The notes: a model not told the origin generated them from the letters alone. A stretch of 25,423 nucleotides of DNA from an uncultured Bacteroidales bacterium (GCA_937910305.1 CALEPS010000049.1:1-25423); one strand, 5' to 3'; counted from the stretch's first letter, positions 8,005-15,791 are shown. Translations and numbers: made by a program.

Positions 8005-9648
8005 TTATTTTTTCTTGTTGGTATGCAACAAAACGTACTCTCCGAGTTTATTCTCTACGATAGGAGTTTGTCTGCCTTTAGTTTGTTCGCGAACAGAGGC
8101 TTGGAGGTAATTCCCTAATGTCTGTGCTGTTATTTCGCCATTCTCATTGGCGATCTTTCCATTGATTGCCTCCAGCAGTGCATGGGTAAACACGCCGTTT
8201 TCGAGGTTCTCTAATTCAGCCGATTTCTCTGCGGAAGTGCTGGAATAGTAGCCAATAACTCCGGGCATAGCCCAGATGATACCTTTTGTCTCTGCGTCTT
8301 TGGTCCCTGCCATAGCTCCGCTATGACATGCGTCCATAAAGACGATGACATGGCAATGTTTATTAACCATATCCAGCATACGCTTGCGAATGAAGGAAAA
8401 TGCTAGTCCGTTATAGGATTTCTCTGCTGCAGATACATCGTATGTTACAAAATACTGGTCGTCATTTTCATTGTACCCGTGTCCGGAGAAAAAGAGCATC
8501 ACTACGTCGTCTTGGTTGACATCATTGCAGAATTCAGTCAACGAATCTTTAATTTTTGATGTCGTGGCATCATGGTTGAGAATGACAACAGAATGCGTAC
8601 TGCTATACATTTGCAAATCAGACTGAGATACAGCTTGTACAAAGTCTTGCGCATCTTTGGCTGCATAATTGAGATTTTGCAGATCTGCAGCAGGATATTC
8701 ACTGATTCCTACAGCAAAGATACGCAAGGCCGGTTTCTTTTTTTCACCTACATACTTCACATTAATGGTTTGCGGGTCTGCATGTGTACCATTGAGATCT
8801 TCAATGCGGACAACTATCCACGCTTCTTCGCCTATATTCTGAGGCATTGGTAACTCCACCTCTGTGCCTTGTTCTAATTTAACACCCTTTTCTGTACCGA
8901 TGGAAATCGGTTCTACTTTGGGACCGTTTATATAGAAGGAGACGATGTAATTATTAGGACGGAGGTTGGTGGTGTAGCGCAGGCGAATGGTATTCGTGGA
9001 ATAGGTACTTCCGGGCGTGGGTGAAAGGATCTTACAGGTTGGTTTAACAATAGGATTTTCCCCTCTCCGGGAGTGCGTTTTGGAAGAGGATTTGGGGTCT
9101 TTTGCGGGCGTTCCCTGTTGCTGGCTGACTTTACTGAGCACATAATCATACGATTTCTTCAAGTCGTGATCGGTCAATACCTCGTCCTGTTTGTTCGTGT
9201 CCCAATGTTGACAATAAATTTTCCGCTCTGTCGGATCCGGTTGGATAGACTTATACAGACTTTCTCGGATATACCAAAACTTGCCGGAGCCTAATTCGAT
9301 GATTCCCCATCCCGACTTCTCCCGTATACATAAGATAGGTATAGCGGAGAAGAGATCGAAGTTCGTAGAGCACTTCACGTCCTCAAAATTAGGGGGTAGG
9401 TGCCAACGTTTATAATTATCGCTTCGTATAATGCCCCATTTGCGGTCTTTGGCACTGCATGCGGCAAAATATTGACGACCGTCGTAAATGCCGATCTCGC
9501 GTATTTCCAAGTACGCGGGGTCAACCTCCCAACGTTTCTTGTGGGAGTTATAAATACCATAGCGACTTTCTTCTTCAACAATAGTCACTTGCGCTATGGC
9601 TGTTAGAGACAGGAAAAGAGAAAAGAGTAGGAGATGAATACGTTTCAT
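8005..9648 (-). CDS. Exported caspase-like (peptidase C14) protein
   Basis: 547 residues from the Met at 9648. An in-frame Met at 9675 would overlap the upstream gene and bury the signal peptide, so 9648 is preferred; it leaves a 4-bp gap. Signal peptide MKRIHLLLFSLFLSLTAIA|Q. Residues about 28-125 form WG-type repeats (RYGIYNSHKKRWEVDP, DRKWGIIRSD, SGWGIIELGSGKFW). A low-complexity linker follows, then an Ig-like beta domain at about 202-298 (PTCKILSPTPGSTYS). The caspase-like domain at about 308-545 starts LRIFAVGISEYP and carries His390 in FFSGHGYN and Cys441 in VFMDACHSG, the canonical C14 dyad. Metacaspases with such motifs usually cut after Arg/Lys; specificity here is unknown. It lies between the beta-barrel-like and DUF4384-like genes, in the same operon as two CHAT proteases. 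Confidence 0.94.
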   Translation of the reverse strand: MKRIHLLLFSLFLSLTAIAQVTIVEEESRYGIYNSHKKRWEVDPAYLEIREIGIYDGRQYFAACSAKDRKWGIIRSDNYKRWHLPPNFEDVKCSTNFDLFSAIPILCIREKSGWGIIELGSGKFWYIRESLYKSIQPDPTERKIYCQHWDTNKQDEVLTDHDLKKSYDYVLSKVSQQQGTPAKDPKSSSKTHSRRGENPIVKPTCKILSPTPGSTYSTNTIRLRYTTNLRPNNYIVSFYINGPKVEPISIGTEKGVKLEQGTEVELPMPQNIGEEAWIVVRIEDLNGTHADPQTINVKYVGEKKKPALRIFAVGISEYPAADLQNLNYAAKDAQDFVQAVSQSDLQMYSSTHSVVILNHDATTSKIKDSLTEFCNDVNQDDVVMLFFSGHGYNENDDQYFVTYDVSAAEKSYNGLAFSFIRKRMLDMVNKHCHVIVFMDACHSGAMAGTKDAETKGIIWAMPGVIGYYSSTSAEKSAELENLENGVFTHALLEAINGKIANENGEITAQTLGNYLQASVREQTKGRQTPIVENKLGEYVLLHTNKKK

Positions 9649-9652
9649 TGTA

Positions 9653-10492
9653 TTAGTTTTTTTGTTGGCTATCATTATTCTTGCGAACAGGATTTCCTAC
9701 ATGAAGTTGCGCGGTTAAATAGATACCTTGCGGCACCAATGCTGTATTGCCTGTGAGGGGATGGCGATACTCTGCTTTTACCTCTATCGGCAGGGAGGCA
9801 GAGGGGGTGAATGAAAAGCCAGCTCCGCCGTATGCCCCCAGAAAGAAATTCTGCTCCGGAACCTCCGGATGGTCTTTGTAATAGCTTGTGGCTATTTTGC
9901 TCCATAATCTGGTGAGATCGACGGAAACACCCCCGTAAACCACTGCGGCGCACCATGGGGCAATCGGAATATACACTTTTACGCCGGGTTTATATGCAAA
10001 CCACATTGTGTTTCCTTCCGCTTTGATTACATCTGTTTTTTCTTTTCCTCCTCGCAGAAGCGTGGATAAGACGTCTCCGGGATAGGCATGCGGCGTATTG
10101 GCACCCATCTCAAAACTGAAAAGGGACATACCAAAAAGTCTTGCACGCCATTCGAATATCTCGAAATTGAGAATATGACGCTTACCGAAATACTGCGTCG
10201 TATTAACTCCAGGAGCCGGAAGCAGAAAAAAGGTGGAATATCCGAAACTCAAAATAGAGATCATGCTATGTCCCGAATGGTCGTAGTACCGCTGCAATAA
10301 CGGTCGCTTTTCCACCTTTACATTCAGTTGCGTTCCTGTTCCCTCGTCCGAAAGAATAAACGAACTGGGCTGCGGGAGGACAAAGGTTGTGCTCTCAGTC
10401 TGTGCCGCCGCATGGTTGGTCAGCAATAGCCCGGCGGACAAAAGCAGCGCGAAGACATATCGCAAAAATCCTATTTTATTTCTCATAATCAT
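9653..10492 (-). CDS. Exported beta-barrel-like protein, probably outer membrane
   Basis: 279 residues. The start is at 10492 (Met3 at 10486 is equally possible), overlapping the upstream lipoprotein gene by 4 bp (ATGA), which suggests translational coupling. Signal peptide through LLLTNHAAA|Q. After it the sequence alternates aromatic and small residues in short strands with Gly-rich turns (ISILSFGYSTFFLLPAPG, FLGAYGGAGFSF, AEYRHPLTGNTALVPQGIYLTAQLHVG), as in small outer-membrane beta barrels. There are no long hydrophobic helices beyond the signal. It does not end in the classical terminal aromatic; a polar tail KNNDSQQKN follows. Its operon companions are all exported, so it may form the outer-membrane part of the set. 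The barrel call is from composition and strand pattern only. Confidence 0.8.
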   Translation of the reverse strand: MIMRNKIGFLRYVFALLLSAGLLLTNHAAAQTESTTFVLPQPSSFILSDEGTGTQLNVKVEKRPLLQRYYDHSGHSMISILSFGYSTFFLLPAPGVNTTQYFGKRHILNFEIFEWRARLFGMSLFSFEMGANTPHAYPGDVLSTLLRGGKEKTDVIKAEGNTMWFAYKPGVKVYIPIAPWCAAVVYGGVSVDLTRLWSKIATSYYKDHPEVPEQNFFLGAYGGAGFSFTPSASLPIEVKAEYRHPLTGNTALVPQGIYLTAQLHVGNPVRKNNDSQQKN

Positions 10493-10836
10493 TCCAATTG
10501 TAAGCTATCTTCCGGCTCTTGGTAGATTTGGTTAATGGTAAGTGTTGTGGTTGCATATCCGTTATCAAAAGTTATCGTTCCTTTGCGGCTTACAGAAGTA
10601 GAATCTACGATAACAGTGACAATGGTATCGCTCATGCCAGCTTCGGGATCGATGGTCAACCAGTTCGCTTTTGTTGTGGCGGACCATTTGACATACGATT
10701 TGAAATTCACAGTGAAAGAGCCGCCGGCCAATCCCATTTCTTTTGTCTGCGGATCACAGCCGATGGTTACGCCATAATCAATATCGCACGCGGAAAAGGA
10801 TAAGAGCAATAAAAGAATAAAAAACTTATTTTTCAT
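10489..10836 (-). CDS. BACON-domain lipoprotein
   Basis: 115 residues, first gene of the seven-gene exported protease operon. The N-terminus MKNKFFILLLLLSFSAC is a lipoprotein signal, with Cys17 as the likely lipidated residue, followed by DID. Residues about 30-108 fit the BACON fold: GGSFTVNFKSYVKWSATTKANWLTIDPEAG, then TVIVDSTSVSRKGTITFDNG and a final TTTLTINQ strand; the conserved W-S and W-L/I pairs are present. BACON domains occur in Bacteroidota surface proteins and were proposed to bind carbohydrate or mucin, although many are structural. Here there is one domain with no enzyme attached. A Bacteroides-type promoter lies 22 bp before the start codon. Confidence 0.87.
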   Translation of the reverse strand: MKNKFFILLLLLSFSACDIDYGVTIGCDPQTKEMGLAGGSFTVNFKSYVKWSATTKANWLTIDPEAGMSDTIVTVIVDSTSVSRKGTITFDNGYATTTLTINQIYQEPEDSLQLE

Positions 10837-10857
10837 AATGGTACATCATATTCGCCG

Positions 10858-10888
10858 CAAAATTACTACTATTTTTTGAGATACGCAA
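10858..10888 (-). promoter_or_regulatory. Promoter of the caspase/CHAT operon
   Basis: Read on the minus strand, TTG (10888-10886) is followed after exactly 20 bp by TAATTTTG (10865-10858). This fits the Bacteroides housekeeping promoter (-33 TTTG/TTG, 19-21 bp, -7 TAnnTTTG). Transcription would begin near 10851, giving a leader of about 15 nt before the ATG at 10836. No other promoter of this quality lies inside the operon, so it probably drives all seven genes. Confidence 0.8.
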
Positions 10889-10903
10889 GAGTTGGGTACA
10901 CTT

Positions 10904-11545
10904 TTATCTAAAAAAATACCCCAATGGCAGGATAGGAGCAATGTATTTGACCCAGGTCTGGAGGACACCGGAGCGGAGACCAAGGACCGTCTCATTTCCG
11001 CATAGCAGAGCTATTCCCGAGATTGCCTCTAAAATGACAGGCAATGCAAGTAATGCCATCGCAATAGCCAGCGTCACGCGGAACGGAAGGGAAACGCTTT
11101 CCCCCGGTGTCCGGTTGCCGAGCATGAAGAGCCAGATTATTCCTGCAACGGCTAAGACGAAACGCCAAAGGAATGGCGGGAATAGAGGAGTCGCACCGGC
11201 TATGGAAAACACATAAAGAGGAGAAAGAATGACTGTTCCTGCCAATCCGCAGAGCAAGCAGAGAGTCAGTATGCGGAATGGCTTGCTGGCTTCCACGGGC
11301 TCAACTCCCCCTTTCGGGGGCTGGGGGGCCTCCCCCGTTGAGGGATTCCACAAACCAATGCCTGCTATAATCAGGCTGAGCGGCAGAATATCAAGTATCA
11401 GACGCTCGCATATATCCTCCCATAGCACATAGTGGTACGGCATGGGATGGATAAGATGAATAAGAAAGCGTGCTGCGATGTACAGCGTGTAAACGATCAT
11501 GCCGACAGCGGCAATATGAGTAGTAGTTTTGAATGATGGTTTCAT
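10904..11545 (-). CDS. Small multi-pass inner-membrane protein with repeat insert
   Basis: 213 residues from the ATG at 11545; the frame is open further upstream but would run into the phosphofructokinase gene, and 11545 follows its stop by 16 bp. There are five or six hydrophobic helices: around residues 8-30 (IAAVGMIVYTLYIAARFLI), 45-62, 88-112, 120-140, 150-175, and a weaker one near the C-terminus (APILPLGYFF). I do not recognise the family. Between helices 2 and 3 lies an in-frame GC-rich repeat that encodes STGEAPQPPKGGVEP, the same peptide found inserted in the two CHAT proteins; a hydrophilic loop would tolerate it. It is probably cotranscribed with the phosphofructokinase gene. No function can be assigned. 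Confidence 0.78.
   Translation of the reverse strand: MKPSFKTTTHIAAVGMIVYTLYIAARFLIHLIHPMPYHYVLWEDICERLILDILPLSLIIAGIGLWNPSTGEAPQPPKGGVEPVEASKPFRILTLCLLCGLAGTVILSPLYVFSIAGATPLFPPFLWRFVLAVAGIIWLFMLGNRTPGESVSLPFRVTLAIAMALLALPVILEAISGIALLCGNETVLGLRSGVLQTWVKYIAPILPLGYFFR
11302..11338 (-). repeat. PPKGG-type GC-rich insert, in membrane protein gene
   Basis: CAACTCCCCCTTTCGGGGGC followed by TGGGGGGCC. It encodes EAPQPPKGG in frame in the loop between helices 2 and 3 of an unrelated membrane protein. This shows the element is dispersed rather than part of the CHAT domain. Confidence 0.87.
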
Positions 11546-11561
11546 AGTTATTATTGTTGTT

Positions 11562-12545
11562 CTACAGGCTGAGCACTTGGAGAGCTTGCCATTTGTCGTC
11601 TTTGATGTCTTTCTTCTCTTTGATGGCTTTGGAGAGAGGCACATAGACCACATCGCCGTTTTGCAACCCTACCATGATCGAGCGTTGCTCTTCCATGAGT
11701 GCCTGCACTGCGGCGCACCCCATCCGTGAAGCGAGGATCCGGTCAAAAGCGGTAGGCGAACCTCCCCGTTGCAAGTGTCCGAGGATGGTGACACGCGTGC
11801 CGTATTCGGGATGACTCTGCTCAATGACTTTGGCTACCGCTTGTGCGCCACCCGGGATAGCATGCTCCTGTACGAGAACGATGCCGCTGTTCTTGTGTTT
11901 CCGTCTTCCTTGTCCGATAGCCGCCTCCAACTGCTCCTCCAGCGTAGCGCGTTCGGGGATGACTGCTGCTTCCGCTCCGGCGGCAATAGCGGCATTCAGG
12001 GTCAGGAAACCGGCATCGCGTCCCATGACCTCCACGAGGAAGAGACGCTCATGGCTCGTGCCGGTATCGCGCAGCTTGTCCACACATTCGACAATAGTGT
12101 TCAGCGCCGTGTCATAACCGATCGTAGAGTCCGTGCCCCAGAGGTCATTATCAATCGTTGCGGGTACACCGATAACGGGAATATTATATTCTTGCGACAG
12201 CGCGCGCGCACCGGTGAACGTACCGTCTCCGCCGATAACGATGAGCGCATCTATCTGCTCGCGCTGGATCGTCTCAAAAGCCCGTTTGCGTCCCTCCGGC
12301 GTCTTGAACTCCTCGCTGCGTGCGGATTTGAGGATTGTACCTCCGCGTTGAATGATGCCGCTTACGTCCTGGGTGGTGAACTCCTGTACTTCGCCGTCCA
12401 TCAGACCTTTATAGCCGCGGAAGATCGCCTTCACGCGGATGTTATTAGCAATAGCCGCACGTGTCACAGCGCGCACAGCAGCATTCATTCCCGGAGCGTC
12501 ACCTCCCGAGGTCAGCACTCCGATAGTATTGATTTTATATTCCAT
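11562..12545 (-). CDS. pfkA: ATP-dependent 6-phosphofructokinase
   Basis: 327 residues, close to the usual 320 of bacterial PfkA. It phosphorylates fructose 6-phosphate to fructose 1,6-bisphosphate, the committed step of glycolysis, in the cytoplasm. Visible motifs: GVLTSGGDAPGMNA at the N-terminus (nucleotide loop), FRGYKGLMDG at 42-51, IGGDGTFTGA at 104-113, PATIDND at 128-134 with the catalytic Asp132, VEVMGRDAGF at 171-180 (fructose 6-phosphate binding) and HLQRGGSPTAFDR near the C-terminus. GGDG rather than GGDD, and PATIDND rather than PKTIDND, indicate ATP rather than pyrophosphate as phosphoryl donor. It follows the DUF1963-like gene by 31 bp. It is the one clear housekeeping gene in the window. 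Confidence 0.97.
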   Translation of the reverse strand: MEYKINTIGVLTSGGDAPGMNAAVRAVTRAAIANNIRVKAIFRGYKGLMDGEVQEFTTQDVSGIIQRGGTILKSARSEEFKTPEGRKRAFETIQREQIDALIVIGGDGTFTGARALSQEYNIPVIGVPATIDNDLWGTDSTIGYDTALNTIVECVDKLRDTGTSHERLFLVEVMGRDAGFLTLNAAIAAGAEAAVIPERATLEEQLEAAIGQGRRKHKNSGIVLVQEHAIPGGAQAVAKVIEQSHPEYGTRVTILGHLQRGGSPTAFDRILASRMGCAAVQALMEEQRSIMVGLQNGDVVYVPLSKAIKEKKDIKDDKWQALQVLSL

Positions 12546-12576
12546 AGCCGTTTATTTTTTTTAAGTTTATTTTTTA

Positions 12577-13122
12577 TTAAAAAGAATACATTACACACTT
12601 GATATCATCAAACCGTCGTGCTTCCAAATCTTCGGGTGTGATAAGGAAATAGAGCGTGCCGCAGTCGTAGAAACGCAGACCGAGCGGTTCGCATTCGTCC
12701 AACTGAAGGAGCACCTCATAATCGGGGTAAGCACGGGAGATCTCATACCCGAAATTAGTAGGACGGCAAAGGACATCCGATTCCTCTCCCCGTTTGGCCG
12801 GTTCGTCCATGGCCTGCGGATCGGGCGCAGCGGAAGTGCCGTCCTCATAGAGGACTTCGTGCTCATGCAGGTTCTTACGGGTAGGGGAGTAGAGGACTTT
12901 GTAGAAATAGTCGGGCCATTCCCCCATTCCGCCGCAATGAACATCGTAGTCACCGAAGAAATAATCGAGGTCTGCAAAGACATAGACCATCCCTTCTCCC
13001 AGATGGAACTGGCATATGAGGGTCATGGGATTGTCCCCGATGGTATAAGGATATTCCATCCCCTCCGGCATGGCGGGATTGCCCCACCAGTGCTCATCGG
13101 CTATGTTTCGCGCAGTGTTCAT
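12577..13122 (-). CDS. DUF1963 (YwqG-like) protein
   Basis: 181 residues, shorter than most YwqG proteins. The N-terminus DEHWWGNPAMPEGMEYPYT followed by DNPMTLICQFHL matches the DUF1963 opening (a GG/WG-x-P-x-LP segment, then a 'PL-x-FL-x-Q' strand). The C-terminal LLQLDECEPLGLRFYDCGTLYFLITPEDLEARRFDDIKCVMYSF matches its second half (Gln-Leu-Asp, Asp-x-Gly, Tyr-Phe-x-Ile, D-L-x-x-x-F-D). It has no signal peptide or membrane segment, so it is cytoplasmic. The biochemical role of the family is unknown to me. It is the first gene before pfkA. No clear TAnnTTTG box lies in the 126 bp upstream, so its promoter is undefined; readthrough from the Nudix unit is possible. Confidence 0.82.
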   Translation of the reverse strand: MNTARNIADEHWWGNPAMPEGMEYPYTIGDNPMTLICQFHLGEGMVYVFADLDYFFGDYDVHCGGMGEWPDYFYKVLYSPTRKNLHEHEVLYEDGTSAAPDPQAMDEPAKRGEESDVLCRPTNFGYEISRAYPDYEVLLQLDECEPLGLRFYDCGTLYFLITPEDLEARRFDDIKCVMYSF

Positions 13123-13176
13123 ATTCTTATTTTTTTGTTCCGTTGCCTCCGAGATACCCTACTATCTCTCGAAAAC

Positions 13177-13204
13177 GGTTCGATAATGATGGTTCGATAA
13201 TGAT
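13177..13204. repeat. 14-bp tandem repeat, two exact copies
   Basis: The unit GGTTCGATAATGAT occurs twice back to back between the Nudix-like gene and the DUF1963 gene. A short inverted pair GAGATA/TATCTC lies just to its left (about 13151-13168). Confidence 0.85.
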
Positions 13205-13223
13205 TCGAGGATGACCGCTAAAC

Positions 13224-13245
13224 GAGTCGTAAATGAGTCGTAAAA
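13224..13245. repeat. 11-bp tandem repeat, two copies
   Basis: GAGTCGTAAAT is followed directly by GAGTCGTAAAA, ending just beyond the stop of the Nudix-like gene. The preceding GACCGCTAAA word recurs near 15905 in another gene gap, so both gaps may hold remnants of one repeat family. Confidence 0.75.
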
Positions 13246-13248
13246 GTG

Positions 13249-14505
13249 TTATATTTTTACAAGGGGAAATAATTCATGGAACCCCTCATCATCAGTAGGC
13301 AGAATCGTAAGGTCAGCCAGACATTTGATTTTCATAGCTAATGCTTTAGACTCAGGAGAAATCCTTCCTTTTTTCTCCTCCTCCTCAATAAATTTATCCA
13401 CCTCAGATATTTTGACTAGTTTCAAACAGCGGGTTTCAAGTTCTGCATCTTTTGCGAAGCGGTAGTTCTGAATGAAATCATCGAAAGTATAACTTTCAGA
13501 AAAACATACTCGAACAAAAGAACATAACTCAAATTCATATCGATTGTCCTTTCCGTCTGTGTGAATAACACCGCCGTCAATAATAGTTATTTGAGATTCT
13601 GGAAGGCACTTTTCATCTTCGTTCCTGTTTATGCCCAACTCTTCATCCAATGCTCGCTTTATGCATGCAGAAAGCGTAGCTGCTTGATCTTGATTTTCTG
13701 CATCATCATGCGTAAAGGTCTCATCATATGAGAAATGCCAGTATCCTCCACTTTGGCAATTAGAACTGCGGTATCCCCATATTAGTTCATCTTCTTCTCC
13801 TCGATTAACAATAACGAATCCCCCGACACCTATAGAGTTTAAGAATGGCGCATAGTGATTGTTTAACTCTACGTGACCATTTAGTTTCTTTAATGCATTG
13901 TAAATATTCGTTGTGGTTTTAAAGGTGAAATAGTCAGATTCATACACATTGATGGTGCACCCCTTATCAGTTTGTTTCGGCCTCTCATATACACCATACA
14001 AGTATTTGTTAAAGCGAACTTTACCACTTTGAATGTCTGTAATGAATTTTTTAGAGGTGTCTACTGCAATTTTGGTAATAAATGCCTCAACTTCATTTTC
14101 AGGAATGCCGTTAAGTACTAATAGCTCTTTTAGTTGACCGAATATTTTTTTACCAATGCCTTTACATCTCATTTCCCCTCCATAAGGTTTTGCAGGATGA
14201 AAGCCGTACTTTTTTAACTCATCTTTTTGGCTCTCTGGGAAAGGAATGACAAATTGCCCATCTTGCTCTTTGTGTTGAAAATAGTTTTGCCGTAAATCTT
14301 CATTCCTGCAAAGAACGTCATAGTGAGGATTATTCTCGTCAAATTCACTAAATTTCTTTTTAAAATCAGTTATCCCCGCAGCCTTGATTTTTTCTCGACG
14401 TCCCTTTCTTATTTTTTGATCAATAGCAGTAATGAACCAAGGAATTCCGAAACCACATAGCAAGACCTCAATGAGTAACCATATTGTGAAATTAGAATAT
14501 TCCAT
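13249..14505 (-). CDS. One-TM protein with C-terminal Nudix-like domain
   Basis: 418 residues. One N-terminal membrane helix (about 6-27, FTIWLLIEVLLCGFGIPWFI) is followed by a basic stretch KIRKGRREK, so the bulk is probably cytoplasmic. The region about 220-335 looks like a Nudix fold: FLNSIGVGGFVIVNRGEEDELIWGYR, then helix LSACIKRALDEELGI (278-292), then ITIIDGGVI and YEFELCSFVRV strands. The helix fits the Nudix signature REUxEExGU except Ala285 replaces the first Glu; Glu288 and Glu289 are kept, so metal binding is possible. Nudix enzymes hydrolyse nucleoside diphosphates linked to another group. The arrangement recalls SMODS-associated Nudix proteins, but no cyclase is present. It follows the two-TM partner gene by 8 bp. 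Confidence 0.8.
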   Translation of the reverse strand: MEYSNFTIWLLIEVLLCGFGIPWFITAIDQKIRKGRREKIKAAGITDFKKKFSEFDENNPHYDVLCRNEDLRQNYFQHKEQDGQFVIPFPESQKDELKKYGFHPAKPYGGEMRCKGIGKKIFGQLKELLVLNGIPENEVEAFITKIAVDTSKKFITDIQSGKVRFNKYLYGVYERPKQTDKGCTINVYESDYFTFKTTTNIYNALKKLNGHVELNNHYAPFLNSIGVGGFVIVNRGEEDELIWGYRSSNCQSGGYWHFSYDETFTHDDAENQDQAATLSACIKRALDEELGINRNEDEKCLPESQITIIDGGVIHTDGKDNRYEFELCSFVRVCFSESYTFDDFIQNYRFAKDAELETRCLKLVKISEVDKFIEEEEKKGRISPESKALAMKIKCLADLTILPTDDEGFHELFPLVKI

Positions 14506-14513
14506 AATGATAT

Positions 14514-15746
14514 TTATTGTTTAAAACGTTTATTAATATATTTGCGGACTATAGATTGCGCGTAACACAAATAAAACTGCAGTTTTGGATCTTCTCTGGA
14601 AGAGTCTATTAAAGATTTAAAATTCGGTGTAAATTGCTTGTCGGCATAAATTATTTGAAAATCTTGTTGATAGTTGACGATTTCTTCCGGTTGTGTAGAG
14701 TATAAAAGATAGCATTTCATTTCGTCGTCAAACTCAAATATAACATCAGTAAAATGCTTTTTCCCCTCAGGAAGTATACCAACAGATTGGTTCAGTTGGT
14801 TGTCAATTAAATCAGATAAGGTGTCGTAGTGTATTTCTGTGCTATCATTGAAGACATCTTCCAAAGTTAAATTTAAACGTATCCCATAAGGGCGTATGCT
14901 TTTATGCATGTAGTATTCTGCTTGATTATCGTTACCCCCGATATTTTTAATGAGACAACCATAAAGTCCAATTGTAGATGCAAGACATACGAAATCATCA
15001 ATGAAATTCTCTTTGTTTTCTGGTTTGGAATTTGTTTTGTACGAAGCCTCTATGATGTCTGGGTAATTGTTTTTAACATACGTATAGACTGCATCAATGA
15101 GTTTTTTTGTGCTTACATTGGATTTAATAACTTCAATCTTAAGATTAGAAGCTTCTAACCGTTCACCAACATCCTCACGGTTTTTCGCAATTGAATTCAG
15201 TATAAGGGTGGGCTGATTGTCTTCTTCCCCTAATTGGTCCAATTGAAATTCCTTTATTTTACGTGCAAATAAGTGATCTAAGTTTTCCCTTTCACGACCG
15301 GATGTCTTTATTTTTTCATCAAATAGTTTCTTAATCTTCAGTAGTTTCGGGAAAGTCCGCGCATTTTCCGAGAATGATTTTGTGAAATCATAGATGTAGG
15401 TTCCTTCCACTAACCGCAGAGTAATTAAATCATCCAAATAGCCACAATCCTCATGGTCATAAAAGGCAAAACCATTAATTCCGAAATTGATGTCTTCTGT
15501 TTTCACAAATGTGTTTGACAATAGTTCTTTTCTAAGATGTTTTCTGCGTTTTTCCATTCCGATACTTAATACAAGCGACACTAATGTGGATAGAACCGCC
15601 ACTATTATCGGTGTCCAATAAGATTGCAAATCAAATGCTTCTTTGGCAATCCATAAAGCGAGCAATGCAATAGCAATGATTAGAATTACCTGCATTGCAT
15701 AAGAAAGGTACTTTTTAAGATTATTCATATATTTACTATAGCGCAT
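14514..15746 (-). CDS. Two-TM protein with degenerate Nudix-like domain
   Basis: 410 residues from the ATG at 15746 (ATG at 15728 gives 404). The frame is open up to 15842 but begins there with TTG, and the promoter lies inside that stretch, so the longer version is not real. Two membrane helices occupy about 18-34 and 45-64, followed by MEKRRKHLRK; the remainder is probably cytoplasmic. I recognise no family directly. Aligned by eye with the neighbouring Nudix-like protein, the C-terminal third matches in order: ASTIGLYGCLIKN against NSIGVGGFVIVN, and LSDLIDNQLNQSVGI (310-324) against LSACIKRALDEELGI. The metal-binding Glu pair is Gln-Ser here, so this copy looks catalytically dead. It is first in a two-gene operon and may act as sensor or regulator for its partner. 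That is inference. Confidence 0.82.
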   Translation of the reverse strand: MRYSKYMNNLKKYLSYAMQVILIIAIALLALWIAKEAFDLQSYWTPIIVAVLSTLVSLVLSIGMEKRRKHLRKELLSNTFVKTEDINFGINGFAFYDHEDCGYLDDLITLRLVEGTYIYDFTKSFSENARTFPKLLKIKKLFDEKIKTSGRERENLDHLFARKIKEFQLDQLGEEDNQPTLILNSIAKNREDVGERLEASNLKIEVIKSNVSTKKLIDAVYTYVKNNYPDIIEASYKTNSKPENKENFIDDFVCLASTIGLYGCLIKNIGGNDNQAEYYMHKSIRPYGIRLNLTLEDVFNDSTEIHYDTLSDLIDNQLNQSVGILPEGKKHFTDVIFEFDDEMKCYLLYSTQPEEIVNYQQDFQIIYADKQFTPNFKSLIDSSREDPKLQFYLCYAQSIVRKYINKRFKQ

Positions 15747-15791
15747 ATATGCTACGTCGATAAAGTTGCTACTATTCTTTTTATTCGGTTG

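Noticed and set aside
9649..9675. Caspase-like gene starting at the ATG at 9675
   Set aside because: It would overlap the upstream gene and place nine polar residues before the signal peptide; the ATG at 9648 gives a clean signal and a 4-bp gap.
10890..10925. Terminator after the small membrane protein gene
   Set aside because: GGGTA and TACCC could pair, but the loop is long, no T-run follows the stem, and the region overlaps the next promoter.
11546..11653. Membrane protein starting at 11653
   Set aside because: The extra 36 residues would overlap the end of pfkA and are basic and unlike a membrane protein; ATG at 11545 follows the pfkA stop.
11769..12602. 277-residue plus-strand open frame
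   Set aside because: It lies opposite pfkA, shows no family motifs, and is explained as the shadow of a strongly coding minus strand. The other plus-strand frames are rejected for the same reason.
13249..15746. A complete CBASS-like defence system
   Set aside because: There is no CD-NTase, SAVED, nuclease or Cap2/Cap3-like gene in the window, so only a resemblance of the Nudix/TM pair can be stated.
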